64,000 bases of DNA from Paralichthys olivaceus (taxonomy: Eukaryota > Chordata > Actinopteri > Pleuronectiformes > Paralichthyidae): positions 2,135,001 to 2,199,000 of the forward strand of contig NC_091099.1 in the NCBI RefSeq assembly GCF_024713975.1, read 5' to 3'. A program made the translations under genes and the position numbers. Positions 10,855-35,034 of the stretch are shown here, piece by piece; within the stretch, counting starts at the first letter, position 1, and the number at the start of each line of letters is the position of its first letter. Under the pieces are notes generated by a model, which ran no database searches, had not been told where the DNA came from, and worked only from the letters and a program-made list of their open reading frames with translations.

Positions 10855-12900
10855 ATGTGGAGAAATCTAATCAGTTGCGTGTGTTTGATTTCGGGAGAAC
10901 GTTCGGCTGTTGGATGGAGAAAGTTCTACGTTGAAGAATTGAATTTTCTGTTCTTTGTGTTTTCATGCGTCAGGTTTACTGTCGCTCTGAGTCACGGAGC
11001 TCTTTGTGAGAGTTTGACCTTTGAGGCAAAGCTTCATGAGACGGAGACAGAAAAACTAGAGAAGAGCAGAAATCTCACTTTGAGTTTGTTTTAAATGTGA
11101 TCACAAGCATTTTAAAATCAATCCTGTTTCCCACAAATCACCCTCTGTTCTTAACACTCAACAAGTAAAACTACCAATTAAAAGATAGAAACCTCCGTGA
11201 GTCACATGGGAGGATGCCTCTCTCTCTCGAGTACAATAGATGCTGCGTGTAACTGAACAACATAACTGTATTTACAATGATTGGAAGGACGTTCGTAACA
11301 TCATGGAAAAGTGTGTCAGTGTTTAAAGCACATAAGAAAATGTCTGACAGAGAAGAAGTTAGCAGCGATGACGAATTCATCGACTGGACTAAACTGTGAT
11401 TCTGACCTCGGGACGGGTTTAAGTCCAATGTTCAACTTTTCTAGTTCTGCTGCAGAGAAAGAGAATCCAGCTCTCGGTCGCTCTTAAATGAAACAAGTCA
11501 AAGTTTGTTTGTAAAGGTGGTTTGAAGGAGGTGGACCTGATTTTCTTTTTTTTCTTTTTTGTGTTAATCAGCCGTTAAATCAAACAGTTAAAAGCTCATT
11601 AACCTGGACTGTTTAGATGTTGGCCGTGATCCTGTGTGTGTGTGTGTGTGTGTGTCAGCCTCGGGGCTCCCTCTCTAAGCTCTCTAAGCCCCTTGTTCCT
11701 GTTTGCTCAGCCCAGCGGCCCTGGCTCCGCTGGGTGTGCACGGCTGGTTGTGACTCACTGTTTGTGCATGGTTGCTGGGGGCCACCGTTGCCACGCTGCC
11801 GTTGCCAGGCGTTGGACAGAGAAGCATTAAAATACAAAGGGCTCCCATCACCGTGGCACCGTGTTCAGTGTCTGATGCAGCAGAGACACAGCGGGAAACA
11901 TGGAGGAGGAGGGGGGGGGGGAGACAGCTCTCTCATCCTGAAGAAGCTGGTTCAATGAGGGAAAAGGATTTCATGAGGTCACAGTGACCTTTGACCACTC
12001 ACATCTAATCAGTTCATCGTGATAATAATACCACATTTTATTTATACAGCCTGAGCCAAACCAAACGGGCTCAGGGTGAATATTTGTTCTCAATTCCCTC
12101 AAGACGTTATTGAGATACCGTGTTCTCAAGAACGGAACTGACGGAGAACCAGAAAACATCACGTCTCCGGCTACTGGCTGTCGTCAGCGTGGAGGAGCAG
12201 AAAAACAAAACTCATGGTTAATCCTGATATAACACGGCGTCTCCAATTCATACTCCAGTTGTGCAAAGCTCAACATTTATTTTTGTCATATTCATATTAT
12301 TTATATCCTTATATCAACTTCATCAAACACCAAATCAAAACTATTATGAGTATTTAATGATTTTGAATCTCATGTCATTTATTTATGTTGATTTTCCAAC
12401 ATAACTCATCCAAACTTCATTGATCGTGGTTCTCTCTTAGTTTTAAATGACAAAGAAGGAGCCTTGGACGGCCATTGTCTCTCGACCCACTTCACAAACA
12501 TGAGAAACAGAAACCTCTCTCGTGTGAAACTATATCCAGAGATAATCTCCAGAGTCGTTCTGCGGAGTCAAGCGAGGCCAACGGATCAGACGGCTGCACT
12601 TTCGGTGAACCAGTGACTTCACCTGGTATCTTTTGATCATCGGTGGTTTTTTCTACCAAGATGTTTTAGATTTGAACAAAGAAATAAGATTTTACAGGTT
12701 AAAGTGAGAAAATCGAAATTGAGCCATGAAGTCACCAACGCTTACGTTCATGCAGTCAAACATAATCCTGAGTGACGGCATTAAATCTTAATGGAGCCGC
12801 TCAACGGCCTCCGCTTTAATCTGGCTTCCTGATGCAGAGTGTGAAGTGGCCGACACAGGAAACAGGTCAGCGTCAGAAAAAAGAAATCAAACATGTCAAA
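10855..12900. other. Intergenic between ovch2 and far1; no gene seen
   Basis: No supported exon on either strand. It contains a (GT)n run at 11632-11655 and short poly-G and poly-T tracts. Open frames around 11617-11987 look like chance frames over GC-richer sequence and show no domain. Confidence 0.5.
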
Positions 12901-12919
12901 CAGGAAGAGGATTAATCTG

Positions 12920-15900
12920 TTTATTCCTTCTTTTTGGTTTACAAACAAAAGGCACCATTGATTTATTGTCTTGTTTTTTTTTTTTGAGTTTCACACGGAC
13001 ACTTGACTGTGGCGAGAAACTCGACATTGTGGCCTGACGTGTTTTTTTTTTTTTACGCTGCGATGAAACGAAGAGTCGACGTTCAGAACCACGTGAGCCA
13101 CACATTTAAAAAAAAAATTCTGAAATCAATCACAACCTCAGCCTGAACAGAAAACGATGTGTCAGCCATGTACGAAGAAGCAACGAAGAGAAGAAGCTGG
13201 GAAAGTAAAAAATAGTGATAATAAATAAACAAAGCCACCGCTCACACTCTGGTGTTGTTGATGCACAGGTCCGAAACCGACGGGTAACTTTTCTACTCCG
13301 TGAAAACAACCGTTCATTAATTATCTTTTTAAATGATTGTAACAAAAACAGCAATTAGTTCCAACAAAAGCCTGATGGGAAAAATATAGATATATACAAA
13401 AAACAGTAACTTGTCAAATATATGAGGTTTTCAAAAGCTGTGATCCAGCATTAAAAAGACGAGTTTCGTTAAAGACCCCGAAAACAGCTTTTCTCAAACT
13501 TTCTTTTTTTCCTATAAGTTTTATCGTGAACGTGTTTTCTGATTAAAACAAGATCTACAGTGTCGAGATGAAGCAGAAGATTTTCAGTGTTAATCTCTTT
13601 CGGCTTGTATCCCCCGAAATGTGAAACAAGAAGACTGATGCCGCTCGCATCTCTGCACAATAAATGTAAACGGAGCCAACAAACAGTTAGCTTAGCATTA
13701 AGACTGGAAACAGAGGGAAACAGTTAGCCTCGCTGAGCGTGAAAGCTAACGAAATCGACCAATCAAGCACCTCTGAAGCTCACACGCACGTCACCGTCTT
13801 TAATTTGTATAAAAGTGAAACAGAGGTTGATTTGCTAAACGTGAGTATGTCTCAGTCTCAGTGAATTAATTTCCCCGGATGTTGAGTTAGTGGGTAAGAA
13901 GGTTATATTTATTTCTGAGCTAAGCTAGTTGCTACCACTTGTTTCCAGCCTTTATGCTACACCAACTTCCGGCTACAGCTTTAAATTCACTGCACGAACA
14001 TGAGTGATGTCGATTTTCTCCTCCAACACTCAGCAAAGAAGCTAATTTTCATTTTCCCCAACGTCCCAAAACTATTCCTTTAAAACCTGTTTCCTTTGAA
14101 TGAAAGGATCAATGTGAATCATTCCAAGCCGAGTTAACGCTGAAGTCATTTCAGTGTGACGACCTGACTGATGAACAAACCATCGGTATTTGCCAGACAT
14201 CGAAATCAAGAACACGGAAAAAAGGATCAGTTTCAAATCACAGAGACGAGCTCAACGGAAAAAAAAAAACCCACGAATTAGACGCGCCACGTGAAAGCGT
14301 CACAACAACGTTCAACGCCACAAAGACCGACCCGCACACACACACACACACATACACACACCGTCACGACGAAAATGAGTCACAACAGCGAGGATTCATC
14401 AGCACAGCCTCAAATACAGGCAATTACAGTTTGATAAGTTGTTGTTTCGTGAGTCAGAGGAAGATCATGTGCAGATAGTTCAGGCCGTGTTGTTCTACAT
14501 TCAGACAGAAAGAAAGAACGCGCACGTTTACAGGAACAAGCATTTTTTAAAAACGGTTATTAAAACCAGCTCTGAACATTCTGCGCTCATGTTCACACGT
14601 GTCGTTATTTACAGCAGCTGCGGTTGCTTCGTCAGTAAAACAGCCACAATGTCGTTAGCACAAAAATACATCAGTTATACATCTTGATTTCTGAAGTCTA
14701 CCTAAATAGAGCTGTACACAAAATAATTAGAAAACATAGATCTGATTGCTCTTTTCACATTGTTAGACTATTGACAAAAGTTCAGGCACAATTCTCGCAT
14801 GCACACGTCACATGAGCCCGCGTGAAAGTGCTTCATGCTGCTGAGAGTGAAGAGTCACATTCATTAAAAGACCCCAGGACAAGACACAGGAGGTGAGTGA
14901 AGACAAGAGTGACGACGACAAACCACCAGCTGATGTGCCCCCCCCCCCATTGTGTGTGTGTGTGTGTGGGAAATAGAAATATGGGCACAGGTAAACCTCA
15001 GGTGTGCTCACTTAAGACGTCATATGGCATTGAAGAGTGATTCCCGTAAGAACACGGAGATGAATGATGCTTTAGTTTCAGCTCAGGTTCTTTTCTGAAA
15101 GAGTTTATTTAGCAAGAAGGCAACAGAAAGATGATGGATCCTGAAAAACCTGCTCCTGCCGCCTCCCTTTACAAATGATCCATCATTTCAAATGAACCGT
15201 TCACAAAGACGACACGCTACAGACAGAGCTATGTGAAATGTAGCTTACTAAGAAAGAAGTAGTCGACATGAATGTGTTCCGGCTGCGACTTGAGATGATG
15301 GAAGTTCATATTTCAAAGCGTAAAAATGAGGAAAAAAAGGAGCCGAACATGACGAGATTCCTCCTCTCGACTCCGCCAGTCTCCTCCTCAACCGAGCTGC
15401 GAGTCTTTGGCGAGAAAAAGAGTCGTCACAAATAACTTTCACACACGAAACTATGTCGAAACAAGTCGCTTAGCTTCATCTGCAAGATCTGTCGGCACCG
15501 ACCATCGTGTCACAATCTGCAATGTTGAAATAAGGGAACTGGTCACTTTAGGAGCACGGTAATGTTGAGTCTTTGCAAAGCGAAGGACGAGGGCAGGACG
15601 ACCGAAGACAACTGTTGATAAGAGGAGCGTCTGAGCCAACGAGAGCCAAAACATCTACAAATGTCTCGGTTCTCCTGAGGGGGCAACGGTCATGATGAAC
15701 ATGAGGTGAAAGGACAGATTTATCTATGATCGCTAAGCCGGCCTGTTCCCGAACAAACATTCACCGAGTTAGTTCAGAATCATCCGTCATCTTCAACACC
15801 CCCCAAAAACCAAGCTCTTAATTCCGCGCCTGTCGCTCTGACACATTTTTTTTTTTTTTAAACAATTTTTTTTTTTTTAAACATTTCCGTTAAACTGACG

Positions 15901-16451
15901 AGACCCTCACACGAACGTACAGGCAGATAAAATAAGGGAGTTTGAACCACAGCAGGTGAAGCGGGTTAGACTACATTTAGATAAAAAAAAACCTACAGTA
16001 CAGGAACAATGTCTGGACCGACTCGAAACCAGCGGAGGATTCTTGCAGCAGAGCATCATCCAATGCATAGCTTCATTTTGCAGCCAGGCGAGCGCGCAGA
16101 CGACACGGAGCAGGGATACAGGAAGTGCTCCAGAGTAAAGCTGGCACCAGAGAGTGTGAGTGTGAAGAGGATTAGAGAGTGTGGTCCTGATTCTTAAACT
16201 AGTCCAAGTGCTGTTAGTCTGCAACATTGTGAGATAAATCCATGCTCTCTGAAGAGATTATCTGAGATATCAGAGGCTCGTCCAGTGGCTCCATCTGTGT
16301 CCTTTGTGTTTTAATGCATCCATTTAATCTTTAGAGTGTTTGAGGAAACACAGCGCGGAACCATTTGCAGGGCTGAGCTCCAGGGTTTTCTCCTCGTCTT
16401 CGTCCCTCCGCCTCGCCAGCCGTCATCGACGCGTCCCCCCCCCCCGGCTCA
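12920..16451 (-). other. far1: Probable long far1 3' UTR
   Basis: Below the far1 stop codon (16452-16454) there is no further coding sequence for several kb. A minus-strand AATAAA (plus-strand tttatt at 12920-12925) could end the transcript, giving a 3' UTR of about 3.5 kb, a length in keeping with the long 3' UTR I recall for mammalian FAR1. The extent is inference; nearer AATAAA-like signals may be used. A dispersed repeat (13685-14084) lies inside it. Confidence 0.35.
13685..14084. mobile_element. MITE-like teleost repeat with inverted ends
   Basis: The left part has gttagcttagcattaagac followed by tggaaac; the right part has gtttcca followed by gcctttatgctac, the inverted counterpart. 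The right end closes with actattcctttaaaacc. I recognise this arrangement (tagcttagc, tggaaac, cacctctgaagctcac, then the mirrored end) as a repeat that is common in teleost genomes, though I cannot name the family with confidence. No coding capacity. Confidence 0.6.
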
Positions 16452-27575
<11,124 letters not shown>

Positions 27576-27819
27576 GATGTCAGCCGTCCTGTTGAGTGAG
27601 AACCTCAACACCTCTCCACCTGCACAACAAACAAGGAACGACATAAGGGATCATTATAATTGTGAAATCAACATCAAGCTCGAACTTGCTAAGTTCTGAA
27701 AACATATCGTTTGTCCACAATCATAAGATGTTTGTTTGAACCAGACTAAATATAAAGAATAATAAATCCCATCTCCAGATTAGTCGAGTGCGAACAACGT
27801 CAGGGCGCTGACATATCGT

Positions 27820-27940
27820 CCCATCGCTACGGACTAATGAGGTCAAGATGGCAGCGTTCCCATCAGATATTTTGGCTTCATTTCTCGATAGTGGCAGGAA
27901 GTGAAGCCATGTCATCCATCTTTGTTTACAATCTTTGCAT
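27820..27940. mobile_element. Palindromic dispersed repeat, right-end fragment
   Basis: Contains gaagtgaagccatgtcatcc followed by atctttgtttacaatct, the right terminus of the palindromic family, preceded by the internal aagatggcagc motif. The left terminus is decayed. It lies in far1 intron 1. Confidence 0.5.
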
Positions 27941-28825
27941 TTGAACAGCACATTTTAAATGGTGGGGGGGGGGCTCATCAGGATATGATGATTCTTCAAG
28001 AATCAGAATTCACAAAATATCTAAATCAGTAGTAGGTTTGTTTAAAACTTGAACAGTAGATGAAGCTCTGTCTCTAAAGCCAAACAGATTAGTAATTTAC
28101 CATTAAACAAAATAAAAAAACAACACCTCTCTATTCCTTTAACGTGAGCCGTTGATTGAAATTTGTAAAATATGAGATTTATTTTCTCTAATCTGTAAAT
28201 CATGGCAACTTTCGCCTATAGCAAACAACGGCAGACAAATAGCGCAAAGCTCTTATCTATGTTAAAATGTGAGTAGTATGTATGACTGGGCCTTATCGCG
28301 CAGATTACTGCAGGTTTAAACAGACCAACAGCATCCAGCTGATAGGTTATCTCCTGAGAGGCCAGTTATCTAATCATTGACTAAACACAACTTGTTTAAT
28401 CTCACACCAGCTCTTCTGTGACTGGAATGCATCGTAAAACCACATATGAGTAACTTATCAAAACAATGTGAACCTGAAAGCTTTCTGATCAAAGAAAAGG
28501 AAAACAGAACGGTTCTCTTCAATTCCTCCGTCAAGTTCGTTTCTAAAATAATTGAAGATAAACAAAAAGACGGATATTTCCCAACTGAATCCAGATTATG
28601 TCTGCTACACATTGGCAGCAGTTAGAGGTTTGCAGCCATGTTTGTTTCCGTACAACGGCTGAGAGAGCCTGCCTTCCTATGAAACCAGAGTTACATCCTC
28701 TCACAGATTCTTCAGTATTTCCTGGGAAATACAACAGGCAGAGTCAGTAAGTTCCTTTAAATCAAAGCTTAAAATACGCTATTGTGCCTAGTTCTAGTTT
28801 TTATCAATGTTAATTTTAAGAGAGG

Positions 28826-28892
28826 TGTTATTTGTGAAGCACTTTGGAGCTATGTTTTGAGAAGTGCTCTATAAATAAAGACTATTACTATA
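28826..28892 (+). repeat. LINE/SINE 3'-tail-like sequence
   Basis: tgaagcactttggagc followed by gtgctctataaataaagac matches the tail shared by L2/CR1-type LINEs and the SINEs that use them in fish. Only the tail is recognisable. It lies in far1 intron 1. Confidence 0.5.
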
Positions 28893-31800
28893 AAAATCTG
28901 ATTAAAAAACATTTGTCCCTTCGTCCAGATCCACAACAAAGTTTTGTGGAAACAGTTTTTCCCAAACAGTATTTTTCCATTTGACTTGAGCTAAAACAGA
29001 AATATCTACAGCCTCGGAGCAGGTGCAGAAAAAAATCAGGAACAACAAGATAGTGTGTTGAAATCACGAGTTTTTTTGTTGTACAGGCGATTCGTCTGTG
29101 TCTGTGCAGAAAAAGACAGTTATTGTGTTCGCTGAGGTCAAAAGACTTCTGTGAAAACCAAATCTGACTGCAATGGTTTCCACTTACAGCCAACTGGGAT
29201 TATCTAGTCATCGTATTCTGAAATCATGATACAATCCAAACAGTTTGCACACTTCACACCTCTAACCCAAATTAAAGGGAAATTCTAAGTTTGAGCATCT
29301 GCAGCCTCACCGCTGCCAGTTACAGTTGAACCAGTTATTCAGCTTTGCATACAGTTAAACAAAGGCGTACACACAGAGTGGACAGTATGACAATGGGTTT
29401 CTGCACCAAGTGTGTGTTTGTGTGTGTGTGTATATGTGTGGGGGGGCGCGCGTCAGAAGTTTGTGTGACTTTTAGAACAAGCTCCTCGTAAAAAAACTTG
29501 AGACATTTCTGACAAACTCGTTAAGTTTGTGTGGAGACTTTGGCTGACGAAGTTAAAAATCAAGCCGTGGCACATGACACCATTCAGCGCTTTCTCAAAT
29601 CCAAATTAAAAGATGTGTGAGAGAGTAATGCTCCTCTATAATGAGAGTAATTGAGAGCAGTAATAGAATGTAATGTGCTACTATGACAACAGCACGAGTA
29701 TGGCTGCGTGGGCTCTGCGGCTCCTGTGGAACGAAGCAGCTCCTCCGCTGTACCGACTCTGGCCAATGCTGCAGATATACCTTTTGCTGCATCGCGTCTC
29801 ATGCCAAGTGGCTCAGCTCTGACTAAAGTCAAGCTGCACTCTGAATGTGTACATAGAAATCCTGGAATAATGTGTTGCCAGATTTAAGTTACCTCTAGTC
29901 CCAAAGATTCATCACAAGAGCCGTTAGCAGTCAGTGAGCTGAGAGTGAGCATGGACGCTACAGTGTGTTGCTTACATTAAACAAGAATAGGGGAAATGGA
30001 TAATGGGCTAACACTTTCTTTCTTTGGTGTAAAACCTGTGTATCTAGGTTGTGGGGGAAGTGCTGCAGTCTTGCCAGTTATGAGAGTTTGAAATGTGTTA
30101 AACTCGACGAGTTGCGAGGATGCAAAATGCTGTAATTTAACATTATACTGAAGAATTTGTGTCTCAACAAGCAGCTTTACCGAGACGCTGACAGAGAGAA
30201 CGTTACGTAGTTTTGTGGTGAGCTAGAAGCTGAATTCTCATTCAGAAGAAGAATTTATGAAGAAGCCTTGTTGTCGCCTCCCTCCCTCAATTATTTGCAA
30301 AACTGACTCTTGCAAAGACAAACCAAGAGAGAACCAGCCTCGCCAAAGATAAACAGTTGCAGCCATCACATTAGAGACGTTTGAGTGAAATACTACATGT
30401 ACTCAATAATTTATGACCTTGAAAAGGATGTTACAAAATTTAAAAGGCCCTTTACAGGAAATCCCCATCTCTAACATTAACCTACATTGTCCTGCTTATG
30501 TGAGGTAACTGATTGAGGTGTATTTTAACATCCATTTGTTTTGCGGTGGCAATTAGCAATGGGCTAGTCTATGATTGCTTCATTTCACATGTAACGGAAT
30601 AAAAACAGGTTTATCTCATGTTCTGGAGGCTTACGTTGCATCCATGAGTGAGCAATATGCTCCACATAACATGCAAAATTCGTCTTAGACAGTTAAACGA
30701 CAAGGACACTGTCAATCCCAGGACAGCTGAGCGGGGACCACAGCTTTGGCTGGGACCAAGAATTACTGCAAGCCAGTGGGGTAACTCTGCATTCACTGGC
30801 AGGAGTATACCACAGTTCATGTTTCATACTGCTGCCTTGTCTACCAACTCAGTGTGTCCATATTTATAAAAGGAGAAAAACGTTGTTAAACCAAGAATAG
30901 AAAGTGAACCTCTGGAGAGGCTCCAAAGAAGAAAAGAAGACCGATGTCATGTTTATGTCTCTTTAGTCATCTGCAACATTATACCTTGATGGTGAATCAT
31001 TCCAGACTGCAACATTCAACTCGACCTAAGAAACGAAAGCTCTATATTTTTAAACCTGACTCCAGCCAGGATGTGCTGTGGCCTTTGAGAGATGTCTACT
31101 GCCACTGTATCTTACAGTCGGGAATCGGATCCCTGATGATACAACCTCTTTATGAATAATTGATCAAACAAATTGTAAAGCTTATATTTGGCACCACTGG
31201 TGGAGCTCCAACCGTTTAAAATATATATGAAACTTTGAGGTTTGACAACAAACATTCTCAAAGGAGCAATCCATATCTGACTGAGGTGAGAACCCACTGC
31301 CAAGCAAATGGAAAATCCTTCTGCGAGATTAAAAGGGTTGGAGGCACTGGCACAAACTACATCCACTTAAAAAATTACATGATCCAGCAGGTGTGTTGCC
31401 ACAGAGTAGGCAAAGCAAGCAAATTCCCTGAGTTAAGAGAGGGCCAAGGAGGACGCATTACGTTTGTCCACAGCAACGTGGATCTTGTGAGAACTCCCTT
31501 CAAGTCGATGATTAACTACGTACAGGAGACTGCAACAACCATGGTTGGAAATCTCCTCATGGGCCCCATGCAACTTGCTTGGAGTTTGGTTTAATGTTGG
31601 ACTTACAAGGTCACGTTTGCCGAACTGAGACCCTTGTGAGACAGTCAACGTGTCCTCTACAAGGGTTTAACCAACAGATGACAGAGGCTCAAAGAAACGC
31701 CAAGATGCAGCAACACTCAGACGAAACCCATCTGTGCAACAACCTGTTCATTCCAGTAAGAAATGGCACTTCCTGCTCGTGATGCTGTTGCCAAAACACA

Positions 31801-33059
31801 GGAGCTTTGAGCACGGCTTGCTATCACAGGTCAAATCACTGATGCCAGTTATGAGGAGTGTCATCAGATCACATTCATTTGCATAGTCTATCTGACTGTA
31901 GCCATCCAGGAACTCAGGCTGTGAGGTAGAAGTCTATTATAAGTTAATGTTACATCAGAACTATCTTTGGTAATGAATCACTCTTTATTTTCTTAGACTA
32001 TCAAACCCAATGATGGCGTTGTTTCCATATCACACCCACAAGCTGTCAGCACATTACTGCGATACAAAACATCATATATAACTAAAATAAATAAAGGGCT
32101 GACGGACTTTTAAAAAGGTATATCACACTGTGTACGTTATTTCAATTATTCACTCAACTAAATTATCAATAAATGTGGAAATACTATCCTTGTTCTCAGG
32201 AGCTGCTAACTCAGAAGAAATAACTTCAAGTTTTCCACCATCGTCTGACACTTGCATATTAAAATATCAGACCACTCAGCAAAATTCCTTCAGTTGCAAG
32301 ATGTTTTAGGGTTTTCTTGCATGTACTGCCCGTTTCACATCCTACAACACTCCAATGGGATTCAAATCCGAGTTTTGACTGGGTAACTCCATATCTGTTT
32401 CTTCTTTATGAGCGACTCCTATCGTACTTCAGCATTCAAAGGATGACGCACGAACGTAAACATTCTGCAAGTCTCGACAATGCTTCCACACTTTGGCCCA
32501 GCGGCTCGTGTTTCCAACATGCACTGGAAGCAGTTGACCAATCAGAGTCTTTAAGAGACAGGAGCTAAAACCAGGTGTTTCTGACAGAGACTGAAAAGAG
32601 GAGCTGCAGCAACGGAACGTTAAAGTACCTTTTCCACCAACACCCACTGACATTTAGTCTACAACGGAAATGGGCACAATCGGCATTCACTCCTGTATCG
32701 AACGACTCTGTAATAGGGTTTGAATCAACCCGGGTTGGCGTTGAGGCAAAAGAATATCGGTCTCTCTTGATGAAATCCCGCGCCAAGATCTTGCAGTTTC
32801 TTTCTAAGCCCAGTTTAGAGGTAAACCGGATCATACGTCAAAAGTACATTCAACGTCGAGCCCTTCATTTGGAAGGTTTTTAATTTAAATCATCACAGAA
32901 TGGCTACAAACCACCACGTGTCCTCGTGAGTGTTTCCTCTTTATTTCCTCGGTAGAAACCAGAGTGGAAACCAGAGTGACACCGGACTCCAAGCAGGAGC
33001 AGAAAACACAGATCTCGTGATGATCATCACAAACAGCTGCCTCTCATTAGACCTTCGCT

Positions 33060-33450
33060 TCCTGGGCTCGACTTCCAAAAAATCCCCTGAGCGCGAAGGA
33101 GTCTGAGCGAACCGGAGCTGTCTCCTCCCGGACCGGCCCTCAGAGGAGAGAATCCACGCAAAGATGGATTCACGGTGTAACCGCGTCCGTGAATGTGCGC
33201 AGCGCGGCTCCCTCCGTGTGGCGCATCTCTTCCTCCGCGACGGTTAGCGCGCTAAACCCGCGGCCGCGCGAACGGAGGATACGTACCCGACACGTCCGCG
33301 TCTCCTCTGGAGCTGCTGGAGACTGTGTGTGTCCGCCGAGTGTGTGTTCCCTGCGTGCGAGTGTGTGTTTTCTGTATATGAGAGAGTGTGTGTGAGTGTG
33401 TGTGTGAGTGTGTGTGTGTGTGCGTCCGCTGGAGACTCGGCAGGAAGCGG
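33060..33450 (-). promoter_or_regulatory. far1: far1 CpG-rich promoter and untranslated first exon
   Basis: The only strongly CpG-rich block in this part of the window, with gcgcgctaaacccgcggccg and many further CG dinucleotides. A minus-strand donor G|gtacgtatcc at 33285-33286 could end an untranslated exon running from about 33450 down to 33287 that splices to the acceptor at about 27620. Position fits the far1 transcription start; the exact start site is not visible. Confidence 0.6.
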
Positions 33451-33754
33451 AGCAGCCCGATGACGTCAGCAGGCCAGAGAGAGAGAGGGAGAGAGAGGAG
33501 GGAGAGGGAGGAGGGGGACAGGAGGTCTCACTCCGCTCAGTTTTCTACTCGTTTTTTTTTTAAACGTGATAGAAGAAGAAAACTATTTTAAGTTAAAAAA
33601 AAAAAAGGGCGGGAGTCCAGAAGTCAAGGAGCCCGCGAGGCTCCCGCCCTTTGAAGTTGGAGAATGGATAATGATGCAAACATCTGCTGAAGAGCATGAG
33701 GACGGCGTCAAGTCCCAGAAGAAAGCATGTTCGCTAATGACAATAATACAGTCG

Positions 33755-34135
33755 CATTATAAGATTAACGTCGAAATGACGAGATCGCAGTCGACTAAAG
33801 TCGAAACGTCAAAAACAAAGTAAAAATGTCGAAAACAAAGTGAAAAGGTCGGGTATGAAGTCGAAATGTGAAGAACGAGGGCGTGAAGTCGAGAGAATAG
33901 AAAAAATGTCAAGTATTAAAGTTTGAAATGTGGAGTACAAAGTGGTAATGAAAAGATGCTTCTGAAATCTTTAACGATGTGGCGCGGTCAGGAACGAGAG
34001 GAAGATCCAGTGGATGGCGGTAACGCACCTTGGCGTTGGTTGCCACGTACCAATAAACCGAACAGAAGAAGAAATGTTGAGAATTAAGTCGATGTGTCAA
34101 GAATAAAGTGAAAAGTTCGGGTATGAAGTTGGAGA
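33755..34135. repeat. Degenerate aagtcgaaatg-type repeat plus dispersed-repeat segment
   Basis: 33755-33950 and 34085-34130 are built of diverged short units around aaagtcgaaatgtc and agaataaagtgaaaa. Between them, 33970-34075 (gcgcggtcaggaacgag to gccacgtaccaataaaccg) resembles a segment I know as recurrent in teleost intergenic DNA. No coding potential. It lies between far1 and dkk3. Confidence 0.55.
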
Positions 34136-34361
34136 GGAGCTAGTTCAGCTCCTGGGCACTGCCTTCATGGCTGCCCACTGTTCCGTGTGTGGTCACTGTG
34201 TGGATTTTGTTCCGTGTGTGCTCCGTTCACACGGATGGGTTAAATACAGAGGTCAAATTTCCCCATGTTTGCATGTTGCATGCTGTGTGTACGTGCTTCT
34301 TAATGTGAAGCACGTGGGACTATCAGCCTCAACCTGAATATCTTCTTCATGTGTCTCCATC

Positions 34362-34672
34362 ATCAGACTGTAAATAAAGATGGACGACGCGTCTCCACCT
34401 CCTACTCTCCAGAAACGAAACCAAAATCTCCCAGATATGGACGCTGCCATCTCGTACCAATGACATCATATGGAGTCTGTGCAGCAGCGATCAAGAGACA
34501 CACTCGACCAGTTGTGAGTCAGTCTCAGCTGTCAATCCTGACGTCTCACGCTGTTTTTATAGAAAACAACCAAACTTATCAGAAACAGGAACTCTTGAAC
34601 AAACATCACTTTCCAAAAACATCTTTGGCTTCACTTTTGTGAGCTGTCATGTTGTCCATCTTTGTACAGATC
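34362..34672. mobile_element. Palindromic dispersed repeat (MITE-like), near-complete copy
   Basis: Left end cagactgtaaataaagatgg followed by acgacgcgtctccacctcc. Right end ggcttcac...gtcatgttgtccatc followed by tttgtacag, the inverted counterpart. About 310 bp between far1 and dkk3, next to a (GT)n run at 34676-34703. Confidence 0.65.
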
Positions 34673-34675
34673 AAA

Positions 34676-34707
<32 letters not shown>

Positions 34708-35034
34708 CACTTCCTGACACACGGGAAACAGTTGGAAGTCTGCCCTCTAGCTGACAGTGCTGTGTACTGCTGTAGTTCTTATCATTCACTCATAAAGTCA
34801 TCATACTGAATTAGTGAAATCCACACTTTGTCTTTTATTTTCTTAAAAATTAACAATACAGATTGTAAGTAAGGTATAAATAAAACAGTGCAAGTTCTGC
34901 CCTGATGCAACATCCTGTACGTTGACATGATCAGCAGGTGGAGTTTCCTCTGGTGAATGATCCGTGAGGATGTGAGTGTAACATCAGGGTTTCGTGATTT
35001 AATATCAGTCCCTCGTGTGTTTCATCCTCCAGCT

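Larger units (their letters stand above)
27620..33286 (-). other. far1: far1 intron 1 (5.7 kb)
   Basis: Stretch between the start-codon exon (acceptor at about 27620) and the CpG-rich presumed first exon (donor at 33285-33286). It holds repeat fragments and short GT runs. Open frames near 30.6-32.8 kb encode nothing I recognise; no splice-supported gene was found on either strand. Confidence 0.55.

Noticed and set aside
29584-32883. Several frames of 65-120 residues in far1 intron 1
   Set aside because: No recognisable domain or splice context; composition like the surrounding intron. Possibly decayed repeats, but no family could be named.
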